Shown here piece by piece: positions 1 through 6,601 of a stretch of 6,601 nt of DNA; positions within the stretch are counted from its first letter, which is position 1; each line of letters opens with the position of its first letter. The stretch spans positions 1 through 6,601 of the forward strand of contig SLLJ01000493.1 of assembly GCA_007134165.1 (NCBI GenBank), in the 5' to 3' direction. The DNA comes from Nitriliruptoraceae bacterium. Lineage in GTDB: Bacteria > Actinomycetota > Nitriliruptoria > Nitriliruptorales > Nitriliruptoraceae. The notes under the pieces are model-generated. The model worked only from the letters and a program-made list of their open reading frames with translations. It made no database searches and was not told the origin of the DNA. The position numbers were made by a program, and so were the translations under genes.

Positions 1-2657
1 AGCGCGTTCTTCAGGATCTGCGCCTTGACCAGGTCGAGGACCTCGGTGCGCACGTCGTCGCGGCGGTCGGACCAGCGCAGTCCGCCGCGGGCAACCGGGC
101 CACCACGCAGGTGCACGCCCTCCACCCGCGGCGAGTGGACGAACACCTCGCGGTGGGGAACCGGGCGGGGCACCCCCGGGATCCGGGCCGGGTCGAGCTT
201 GAAGGCCAGGTAGCGCTCGCCGGTGGTGTCGGCGATGGCATCCGCGCGGAAGGCGTTGGTGCGCAGGGTCGCGTCCACCAGTTGGACGAACATGCGCAGG
301 ATCCGGTCATGGTCGAGCCGGTCCAGCACGTCGCAGGCGGCCAGCGCGTCGTGGCGCGCGGCCTCACCGCCCGAGTCGTCGGCGACGGCCGGGTCGAAAC
401 GGGCGTGCAGGTAGGCGACGAGCGCACGCACCACGTCGGGGTTGGCGACCAGCACGTCGTTGACGTAGGCAGGGGTGTAGGCCGCCCCCAGCTGCCGGCG
501 GTAGCGGCGGTAGGCGCGCAGGATGCTGACGTCGCGGTGGTCGAGGCCGGCGACCAGCACCAGCCGGTTGAGCGAGTCGATCTCGAGGTGTCCACGCCAG
601 GCGGCGAGCACGGCGTCGGCGACCCGCGGACCGTCGCGGTCCGGGTCGAGGTCGGCGATGCGCACCCCGAAGTCGTGCAGCACCAGTTGTCGACCATCGA
701 TGGTGGGCAGCGTTGGCACGGCCTCGTCGTCGTTGGTGACTGCACCCCCGGCCTCGGCCAGAGGCGTGAGCTCCGTACGGTCGTCGGCCAGTGGGTAGGG
801 CACCTCCTCGACCACGGTCAGCCCGAGGCTCTCGAGGATCGGAAGGAACCCCGACAGTTCGAGTGCGGTGCCGCGCTTGGCGGCCTTGAGCCGGATGGTG
901 CCGGGCAGCGCCCCGGGGTGCAGGGCGACGAGCAGGTCGGTGTCGGAGTCCTGGAGTCCGTCGAGCAGCAGCACGTCGGGGATCGCCGACTCGGCGGTGA
1001 CCATGTCGCGGTAGGACCGTGGCAGGCGCTGGCCGACGCCGGCCATCAGTCGGCGGGCCTCGCCGTCCCCGATCCGGCGGTCGAGCGCGTCGGTCAGTTC
1101 GTCGACCCAGGAGCGCGCGAGCTGGTGGATCTCCTGTTGGAGGGCAGCCACCGGTACGTCGGGAACCGGCTGGTCGAGCTGGACCAGGAACCGCACCAGC
1201 GCCTCGTTGCGATCACTGAGGGAGAGGTCGATGTCGAGGTTTCGGGGCGCGAAGCGGCGCACCAGCGCCCGGTGCACCGCGCGGCGCAGCGACGCGCTGT
1301 AGCGGTCGCGGGGGACCGACACCAGCACCGAGATGCTGCGGGTGTGGTGGTCGATGCGCACCAGCGTGCGGATCTCGCGGTGCTCCTCGGCATGCAGCAG
1401 GGCGATCAGCGTGGCCTGCAGTTCGTCGACGCTGGCCTGGAACAGCTCGTCCTTGGGTAGCGCCTGGAACAGCGCGATCAGGGTGGCCTCGTCGTGCGAA
1501 CCGGGGACCACGTCCTCGCGCACCAGGACCTGGCGCAGCTTGTCGCGCAGCACTGGCGTCGAACGCGCGGGCTCGGCCAGTCCCTTGCGGGTGAACAACC
1601 CGACCACGCGGAACTCGCTGGCGGGCTGGCCGGCCTCGTCGCGTCGGATCACGCCGAGCACGTCCATGCGGATGCGTCGCTTGACCGTCGACAGCCGCGT
1701 GGAGCGGGTGACGGTCACCAGCGGCGGGTCCGCGAGCCGCTGGCGCAGGTGTGCGGGGAGCTCGTCCAAGGACACCGGTGGGCTGAAGCGGGAGGTCGAC
1801 GGATCCGACAGCACCCCCAGTCCCGAGTCCTCGGCCACGGCGATGGTGGGCGGGCCTTGGTCGGGGTAGTGCATCGTGTAGTCGCGCACCCCGAGCAGGA
1901 CCAGATTGCCGTCGGCCAGCCAGTCGAGCAGCGCGGCGGCCTCCCCGCGCTCTGCGGCGGTCGTACCCGGCCAGTCCTCGGTGCGCAGCTGCTCGGCGAC
2001 CGCGGTGACCCGATCGCGCATGGCGACGAAGTCGCTGGTGGCAACCAGTACGTCGGCGACGATGCGTGCCAGCGCGGCGCGCACCGCCTCCACCTCGTCG
2101 TCATCGAGCCGGTCGTCGAGCTCGAGGTGCAGTAGCGACTCACGGTGGGCGGCCTCACGGGCCGGCACGATCGCGGAGATGCGGCCGTCCGCTCCGCGCT
2201 CGACCCCGACGATGGGATGCAGGGCCCGGGCCACCCGATGACCGCGCAGCTCGAGTTCGTCGCTGACGCTGGCCAGCAGGAACGGCCGGTCCTCGCAGGC
2301 GACCTGCACGACGGATGCCGACTGCGCTCGACCGTCCAGTCCGGTCGGAGGCTGGTGGACCTCGATGCGGACCTCGCCCTCGCCTCGGCGGTCCACCGCC
2401 TGCAGTGCCAGCAGCAGGCGCTCGGCCGTGGCGTCCGGGTCCAGCCGGTGGCCCAGGCGGGGCGGCAGGCGGCGCAGGGCCACGGCCGCGAAGTCACGGG
2501 CGACCTCGGGCCGCTCGGGCGCGCGCGCCGCGACGGCGTCGAGCACCCGATCGCGGATCGCGCCCGCGCGCTGTTCGTCGGAGGGTCGACGGGAGTCGCG
2601 AGGAGGTGAGGAGGAGACTGAGCCTGACGTCGCGGACGTCGGCAGGTGAGCGGACAC
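1..2657 (-). CDS. gdh: NAD-specific glutamate dehydrogenase, large (GDH180-like) type, N-terminal part
   Basis: Partial gene; the C-terminal half lies beyond position 1. The family interconverts L-glutamate and 2-oxoglutarate plus ammonium with NAD in the cytoplasm, usually in the catabolic direction. The minus-strand frame is open for 885 codons from GTG at 2657, just inside an in-frame TAG at 2688-2690. Visible family motifs: an ACT-like segment VQVACEDRPFLLASVSDEL (117-135), WLADGN (246-251) followed by LVLLGVRDY, VTVTRSTRLSTVK (314-326), FRVVGLFTRK (349-358), PKDELFQ (401-407), AYRRYRRQLG (715-724), TNAF (800-803), and GPVARGGLRWSDRR (853-866), which opens the catalytic core; the last residues are QILKNA. 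Full-length members have roughly 1,600 residues, so the NAD-binding Rossmann domain is outside the window. Residues 1-35 are Ser/Pro-rich and unconserved in appearance, so the start is less certain than the identity; GTG at 2546 is a fallback. GAGG lies a few bases upstream of the chosen GTG. In mycobacteria this enzyme is inhibited by the FHA protein GarA; nothing here shows whether that applies. Confidence 0.95.
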   Translation of the reverse strand, partial: MSAHLPTSATSGSVSSSPPRDSRRPSDEQRAGAIRDRVLDAVAARAPERPEVARDFAAVALRRLPPRLGHRLDPDATAERLLLALQAVDRRGEGEVRIEVHQPPTGLDGRAQSASVVQVACEDRPFLLASVSDELELRGHRVARALHPIVGVERGADGRISAIVPAREAAHRESLLHLELDDRLDDDEVEAVRAALARIVADVLVATSDFVAMRDRVTAVAEQLRTEDWPGTTAAERGEAAALLDWLADGNLVLLGVRDYTMHYPDQGPPTIAVAEDSGLGVLSDPSTSRFSPPVSLDELPAHLRQRLADPPLVTVTRSTRLSTVKRRIRMDVLGVIRRDEAGQPASEFRVVGLFTRKGLAEPARSTPVLRDKLRQVLVREDVVPGSHDEATLIALFQALPKDELFQASVDELQATLIALLHAEEHREIRTLVRIDHHTRSISVLVSVPRDRYSASLRRAVHRALVRRFAPRNLDIDLSLSDRNEALVRFLVQLDQPVPDVPVAALQQEIHQLARSWVDELTDALDRRIGDGEARRLMAGVGQRLPRSYRDMVTAESAIPDVLLLDGLQDSDTDLLVALHPGALPGTIRLKAAKRGTALELSGFLPILESLGLTVVEEVPYPLADDRTELTPLAEAGGAVTNDDEAVPTLPTIDGRQLVLHDFGVRIADLDPDRDGPRVADAVLAAWRGHLEIDSLNRLVLVAGLDHRDVSILRAYRRYRRQLGAAYTPAYVNDVLVANPDVVRALVAYLHARFDPAVADDSGGEAARHDALAACDVLDRLDHDRILRMFVQLVDATLRTNAFRADAIADTTGERYLAFKLDPARIPGVPRPVPHREVFVHSPRVEGVHLRGGPVARGGLRWSDRRDDVRTEVLDLVKAQILKNA

Positions 2658-2684
2658 GGAGGCCTCGGGGTCGGGCGTCTCCCG

Positions 2685-2690
2685 ATCCTA
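2685..2690 (-). promoter_or_regulatory. candidate -10 element of the glutamate dehydrogenase gene
   Basis: Read on the minus strand this is TAGGAT, fitting TANNNT and four of six bases of TATAAT, in an otherwise extremely GC-rich gap. It would start transcription about 20 nt upstream of the GTG at 2657. No good -35 hexamer lies 16-18 nt upstream; that place falls between the two copies of a 9-bp direct repeat, which would fit an activator-dependent promoter. Sequence inspection only. Confidence 0.3.
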
Positions 2691-2697
2691 ACGTCCG

Positions 2698-2720
2698 CCG
2701 GGGTCCGCAGTCCGGGGTCC
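2698..2720. repeat. perfect 9-bp direct repeat CCGGGGTCC, possible operator
   Basis: CCGGGGTCC occurs at 2698-2706 and again at 2712-2720, 14 nt apart start to start, separated by GCAGT. The pair lies between rpsT and the glutamate dehydrogenase gene and covers the -35 region expected for the TAGGAT element at 2685-2690. This is where a transcription factor could bind, but two GC-only-like 9-mers close together can also arise by chance in DNA of this composition. Confidence 0.35.
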
Positions 2721-2723
2721 TTC

Positions 2724-2737
2724 GGCCGTTGCCGGCC
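2724..2737 (-). terminator. short hairpin with GCAA tetraloop behind rpsT
   Basis: On the minus strand GGCCG, loop GCAA, CGGCC form a perfect 5-bp all-GC stem closed by a GNRA-type tetraloop, starting 17 nt after the rpsT stop. There is no U-tract, so it is not a classic intrinsic terminator; high-GC actinobacteria often have tail-less stem-loops at transcript ends. It may instead protect the 3' end of the mRNA, or be incidental. Confidence 0.3.
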
Positions 2738-2754
2738 TGCTCACCGTCCCGCGA

Positions 2755-3015
2755 TCACATCCCGTTGAGGCGCCGCGCCATCTTCGACTTGCGGTTGGCG
2801 GCGGTGTTGCGGTGCACCACGCCCTTGGTCGCGGCCCGGTCGAGTTCGCGGGACACGGCCTGGTAGGCCTCGCCGGCGGCGTCCCGGTCGCCAGAGGCGT
2901 GTGCCTCGTCGAAGCGGCGGGTGAGCGTGCGCACCCGGGTACGCACCGCCTTGTTGCGCAGCCGGGCGGTCTCGTTCTGCCGGTTGCGCTTCATCTGGGA
3001 GCGGGTGTTGGCCAT
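2755..3015 (-). CDS. rpsT: 30S ribosomal protein S20
   Basis: Encodes 86 residues, the usual S20 length. S20 is a primary binding protein of 16S rRNA in the small subunit body. The product opens MANTRSQMKRNRQNETARLR, matching the family signature of an N-terminal basic helix (MANxKSxxKRxxxxExRRxxN), continues with NKAVRTRVRT and a long helical middle, and ends with the typical ATKGVVHRNTAANRKSKMARRL segment. ATG at 3015 is chosen because it starts exactly at this signature and is preceded by GAGGAG at 3019-3024, although the spacing of 3 nt is tight. An upstream in-frame ATG would add a Pro/Arg-rich, unconserved extension of 47 residues. A candidate promoter lies at 3123-3152, leaving a leader of about 100 nt. 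The glutamate dehydrogenase follows on the same strand after 97 nt. Confidence 0.97.
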   Translation of the reverse strand: MANTRSQMKRNRQNETARLRNKAVRTRVRTLTRRFDEAHASGDRDAAGEAYQAVSRELDRAATKGVVHRNTAANRKSKMARRLNGM

Positions 3016-3042
3016 GGACTCCTCGGTTCCGTGCTGCGGGGG

Positions 3043-3057
3043 CGCCGGGGTCCGGCG
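3043..3057 (-). other. perfect 6-bp hairpin in the rpsT leader
   Basis: On the minus strand CGCCGG, loop ACC, CCGGCG form an uninterrupted all-GC stem whose 3' edge lies 27 nt before the rpsT start codon. It would be part of the leader if transcription starts near 3116. Ribosomal protein leaders can hold autoregulatory structures, but I do not recognise a known S20 leader motif here, and short GC stems are frequent in DNA of this composition. Confidence 0.35.
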
Positions 3058-3122
3058 GGTGGTCGCGTTCGGACGCGGATGGCGCGCAGGACCGGGCCCC
3101 GCCGGCCAGCGAGCGCAGGCAA

Positions 3123-3152
3123 ACGGTACCACCGGCCGCACGGACCCGGCAA
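3123..3152 (-). promoter_or_regulatory. candidate sigma-70-type promoter of rpsT
   Basis: On the minus strand TTGCCG (3147-3152) is followed after 18 nt by TACCGT (3123-3128). The -35 matches TTGACA at four of six bases and the -10 fits TANNNT, common in actinobacterial housekeeping promoters. The expected transcription start is about 3116, giving a leader of roughly 100 nt. It is the best-spaced hexamer pair I see in the gap upstream of rpsT. Confidence 0.45.
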
Positions 3153-3153
3153 C

Positions 3154-3174
3154 CACCGCCGTTCCAGGGCGGTG
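3154..3174 (-). terminator. stem-loop directly behind the small membrane protein gene
   Basis: CACCGCC (3154-3160) and GGCGGTG (3168-3174) form a perfect 7-bp stem with a 7-nt loop. On the minus strand it begins one base after the stop codon at 3176-3178. No U-tract follows (the next bases are GTTGCC), so it would be a tail-less terminator or mRNA 3'-end structure. Its placement right after the stop and just before the rpsT -35 element supports separation of the two transcription units. Confidence 0.45.
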
Positions 3175-3175
3175 C

Positions 3176-3550
3176 TCACCCCGGCGGCAGCAGTCCGTGC
3201 CGGGGGCAGCGGCGGGCGGGCGGTGCGTCGTGGTCGTGGTCGAAGGGGCAGCCCCACACGGTGCGTCGCCAGGCGCCCAGCACCAGCCAACTGATCGTCA
3301 GCAGCCACACCACCGTGATCGCGATGACCAGCAGCAGGCTGCCGCCCCCCAACTGCAGCCCGGGGTCGCTGCCGACCGTGAGCACCAGCCGCAGCACCTG
3401 CCAGACCGTGACGGTGCCGAGTGTGGCCGCCACGACCAACCACACGGCGTCGCGCCAGCGTGCTCCGGGGCGTGGGCCGGCCGAGCGCGGATCGCCCGGC
3501 TTGGGGCCATCGCCGCCGACGTCGGCCGCCTCGTCGTGGGCATCGGGCAT
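3176..3550 (-). CDS. small two-helix membrane protein with Cys/His-rich tail, unrecognised family
   Basis: A 124-residue product that I cannot assign to a named family. Residues 1-34 are hydrophilic and rich in Asp, Gly and Pro. Two clear hydrophobic segments follow: about 35-59 (AVWLVVAATLGTVTVWQVL...) and about 69-94 (GSLLLVIAITVVWLLTISWL...). Arg residues flank the pair on the outer ends (RWR before, WRR after), so by the positive-inside rule both termini should face the cytoplasm. The tail (99-124) contains CPFDHDHD and CPRH, with Cys101, His105, His107, Cys115 and His118, a plausible metal-binding cluster. ATG at 3550 is preceded by GGGAG (plus coordinates 3558-3562) at 7 nt, a good ribosome binding site. 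The gene is divergent from lepA and upstream of rpsT on the same strand. The hydrophobic pattern and binding site argue that it is real; function is unknown. Confidence 0.75.
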   Translation of the reverse strand: MPDAHDEAADVGGDGPKPGDPRSAGPRPGARWRDAVWLVVAATLGTVTVWQVLRLVLTVGSDPGLQLGGGSLLLVIAITVVWLLTISWLVLGAWRRTVWGCPFDHDHDAPPARRCPRHGLLPPG

Positions 3551-3697
3551 CGCGCCGCTCCCGGTCGGCTGCTGTTGGCGAGGTGCGCACCCTACGGGCT
3601 CGGCGTCGGCCGGCACACTGGGCCGCAGCGGTACGCTGGCGGTCCATCCGCGGTGGGCCGCCACCGTTCGTCGTCGTCGGAAAGGCCGCCCCCCGCC
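3551..3697. promoter_or_regulatory. divergent intergenic region between the membrane protein gene and lepA
   Basis: These 147 nt must hold the promoters of both divergent genes. Minus strand: TAGGGT (plus 3589-3594) could be the -10 of the membrane protein gene, 38 nt before its ATG, but without a good -35. Plus strand: TACGCT (3632-3637) is a TANNNT candidate for lepA, also without a clear -35. GGAAAGG at 3679-3685 is the likely lepA ribosome binding site. The hexamers are weak; the region's role rests mainly on gene orientation. Confidence 0.4.
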
Positions 3698-5554
<1,857 letters not shown>

Positions 5555-5568
5555 GCAGCAACGCCCGA

Positions 5569-5581
5569 GCCCCGCTGGGGC
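5569..5581 (+). other. small GC hairpin between lepA and the DUF1269 gene
   Basis: GCCCC (5569-5573), loop GCT, GGGGC (5577-5581): a perfect 5-bp stem starting 14 nt after the lepA stop codon. No U-tract follows. It might mark partial termination or an mRNA processing point within the cluster, or be a chance structure. Confidence 0.25.
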
Positions 5582-5612
5582 GGACACGATCACGCGACCG
5601 GTAGCAGCCATC

Positions 5613-6230
5613 ATGAGCGACCCCACCCCCCGCGAGGGCACCGAGCTGGTGCCCGCCGACCCGACCGACCCCGACGACCTCACGGCCGACGAGCAGGCGC
5701 TCACCGATCACGCCCAGGCCCTGCCCCGCGGCTCGCAGGCGGTGCTGTGGGCGTTCGGCTTCGACTCCACGCTGCGTGCTCAGGAGGCGATGCTGGCCGC
5801 CATGCGGCTGGTCGCGCGCGGCCACCTCGACCTCGAGGACGCCGCGATCGTCGCCAAGGTGCGCGGCAAGGTGCGCATCACCCAGACCAAGGACGTCAAC
5901 CCGGCCCAAGGGGCCGTCGGGGGTGCCTGGGTGGGCACGCTGGCCGGGCTGTTCATCGGCGGCCCGCTGCTCGGTGCGGCGCTGGGCGCCACCGCCGGCG
6001 GCCTGTTCGCCAAGCTGCGCGACATCGGCATCTCCGACCCGGCGATGAAGCAGCTGGGCGAACAACTCGGGGATGGCGAGGGCGCGCTGTTCCTGCTCGT
6101 GGCCGACTGCCACCGCGCCCGCGCCCTGGCCGAGGTGGCCCGCTTCCCCGGCCGGCTGCTGGCCTCCACCGCCGAGGAGTCGATGCAGGCGACCGTGCGC
6201 GACACGTTGGCCGTGGACCCGTGGGCCTGA
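5613..6230 (+). CDS. DUF1269-type membrane-associated protein with glycine-rich hydrophobic segment
   Basis: A 205-residue product resembling the DUF1269 family (proteins of unknown function). Residues 1-40 are acidic and Pro-rich and probably disordered. The core starts at about 43 with AVLWAFGFDSTLRAQEAML, then LEDAAIVAKVRGKVRITQTKD (74-94), a ferredoxin-like pattern typical of the family. Residues 100-132 form a Gly-rich hydrophobic stretch (GGAWVGTLAGLFIGGPLLGAA...) with regularly spaced glycines, like a glycine-zipper membrane hairpin. A hydrophilic segment with ISDPAMKQLGEQL follows, then GEGALFLLVAD (155-165) and an amphipathic C-terminus. ATG at 5613 has only a weak binding site (GGTAG, 5600-5604). 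It starts 58 nt after lepA, and its last 10 nt overlap hemW, so co-transcription with both is likely. The family call is from pattern recognition; the function is not known. Confidence 0.85.
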   Translation: MSDPTPREGTELVPADPTDPDDLTADEQALTDHAQALPRGSQAVLWAFGFDSTLRAQEAMLAAMRLVARGHLDLEDAAIVAKVRGKVRITQTKDVNPAQGAVGGAWVGTLAGLFIGGPLLGAALGATAGGLFAKLRDIGISDPAMKQLGEQLGDGEGALFLLVADCHRARALAEVARFPGRLLASTAEESMQATVRDTLAVDPWA

Positions 6231-6601
6231 GCGCCGGCTGGCTCGAGGCGCCGGTCGAGTGCGGGGCGGCCGCCGGGTTCGGGCTGTACCTGCACGTGCC
6301 CTTCTGCCACCACCGCTGCGGGTACTGCGACTTCGCCACCGCCGCGATCGGAGGCGTGGACCCCGCCGAGGTCGAGGTGCTGCTCGACCGCTACCTCGCG
6401 GCGCTTCGTACCGACCTGGTACGTCAGGTGAGCCCCGGGTTCTGGCCCGCGCTCACCTCGGTGTTCATCGGCGGTGGCACGCCCACCCTGCTCGGTGGGG
6501 CGCGGCTCGCGGCGCTGCTCGACACGGTCCGGGCCCACCTCGAAGTGGCCGACGACGTCGAGGTGACCGTCGAGGCCAACCCCGAGACCGTCGGACCCGA
6601 C
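6221..6601 (+). CDS. hemW: heme chaperone HemW (radical SAM family), N-terminal part
   Basis: Partial gene: 127 codons are present and the frame is open to the window end. HemW-type radical SAM proteins bind heme and a [4Fe-4S] cluster and are thought to deliver heme to respiratory enzymes; they were long annotated as oxygen-independent coproporphyrinogen III oxidase. GLYLHVPFC leads into the cluster motif C29-x3-C33-x2-C36 (CHHRCGYCDF). The residue after C36 is Asp, then Phe, unlike the CxC ending of true HemN, which favours HemW. The downstream FIGGGTPTLL (82-91) and TVEANPETV (116-124) are SAM-binding and core motifs of the family. GTG at 6221 overlaps the stop of the DUF1269 gene by 10 nt and is the nearest in-frame start before the conserved region; no clear binding site is seen, as expected if translation is coupled. 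Confidence 0.93.
   Translation, partial: MGLSAGWLEAPVECGAAAGFGLYLHVPFCHHRCGYCDFATAAIGGVDPAEVEVLLDRYLAALRTDLVRQVSPGFWPALTSVFIGGGTPTLLGGARLAALLDTVRAHLEVADDVEVTVEANPETVGPD

Noticed and set aside
111..1460. Long plus-strand open frame of 449 codons opposite the glutamate dehydrogenase
   Set aside because: It is antisense to a gene with clear family motifs. Its translation is low-complexity (rich in Val, Gly, Gln, His) with no recognisable domain, as expected for the opposite strand of GC-rich coding DNA.
1715..2497. Minus-strand frame of 260 codons overlapping the glutamate dehydrogenase
   Set aside because: It is out of frame with the gene; the Arg/Pro/Ser/Cys-rich product is typical of a shifted frame.
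1494..2609. Further plus-strand frames (1494-2135 and 2145-2609) opposite the glutamate dehydrogenase
   Set aside because: Same antisense composition artefact; no motif, no plausible ribosome binding site, and the minus-strand frame is continuously conserved here.
3016..3156. 47-residue N-terminal extension of S20 from an upstream ATG
   Set aside because: S20 proteins start at MANxxS; the extension is Pro/Arg-rich and the ribosome binding site lies directly before the inner ATG.
2991..3647. Alternative minus-strand frame of 218 codons across the membrane protein gene
   Set aside because: Arg-rich without hydrophobic segments or a domain, and it overlaps the rpsT start; the neighbouring frame has two clean membrane helices and a good ribosome binding site.
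3669..3680. TCG/GTC triplet run just before the lepA ribosome binding site
   Set aside because: Only about four short repeat units; common in GC-rich DNA and too short to call a functional repeat.
2921..3697. In-frame upstream extension of lepA by about 259 codons
   Set aside because: It runs antisense over rpsT and the membrane protein gene, is low-complexity, and known LepA proteins begin close to the IRNFCI segment.

Overview
The window is very GC-rich, uses GTG starts, and carries genes that place it in a high-GC actinobacterial (Actinomycetota) genome: a large GDH180-type NAD-glutamate dehydrogenase, rpsT, lepA and hemW. A deep-branching class such as Nitriliruptoria or Acidimicrobiia is possible, but nothing here settles the class. 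It looks like ordinary chromosomal housekeeping sequence. I see no mobile element, CRISPR array, rRNA, tRNA or phage gene.

Layout. Positions 1-2657 (minus strand) hold the N-terminal 885 codons of the NAD-glutamate dehydrogenase; its catalytic core begins just before the window edge and continues beyond position 1. A 97-nt gap (2658-2754) holds a short hairpin, a 9-bp direct repeat and a candidate -10 element. Positions 2755-3015 (minus) are rpsT, encoding ribosomal protein S20. A 160-nt gap (3016-3175) holds a candidate rpsT promoter, a leader hairpin and a stem-loop directly behind the next gene. Positions 3176-3550 (minus) encode a small unrecognised two-helix membrane protein with a Cys/His-rich tail. 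A 147-nt divergent intergenic region (3551-3697) separates it from the plus-strand cluster: lepA (3698-5554), a DUF1269-type Gly-rich membrane protein (5613-6230), and the first 127 codons of hemW (6221 to the window end).

How the genes relate. rpsT and lepA both concern the ribosome: S20 is a 30S protein and LepA is a ribosome-associated GTPase. The lepA-hemW neighbourhood is widely conserved in Gram-positive bacteria, where hrcA and dnaJ often follow; the DUF1269 gene sits inside it here, and its 3' end overlaps hemW by 10 nt, which suggests co-translation. The glutamate dehydrogenase lies behind rpsT on the same strand, but probably has its own regulation of nitrogen and carbon metabolism.

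The most notable items are small: the possible metal-binding tail of the membrane protein, the direct repeat over the candidate gdh promoter, and the compact stem-loop/promoter arrangement upstream of rpsT. I did not find a convincing new multi-gene system.
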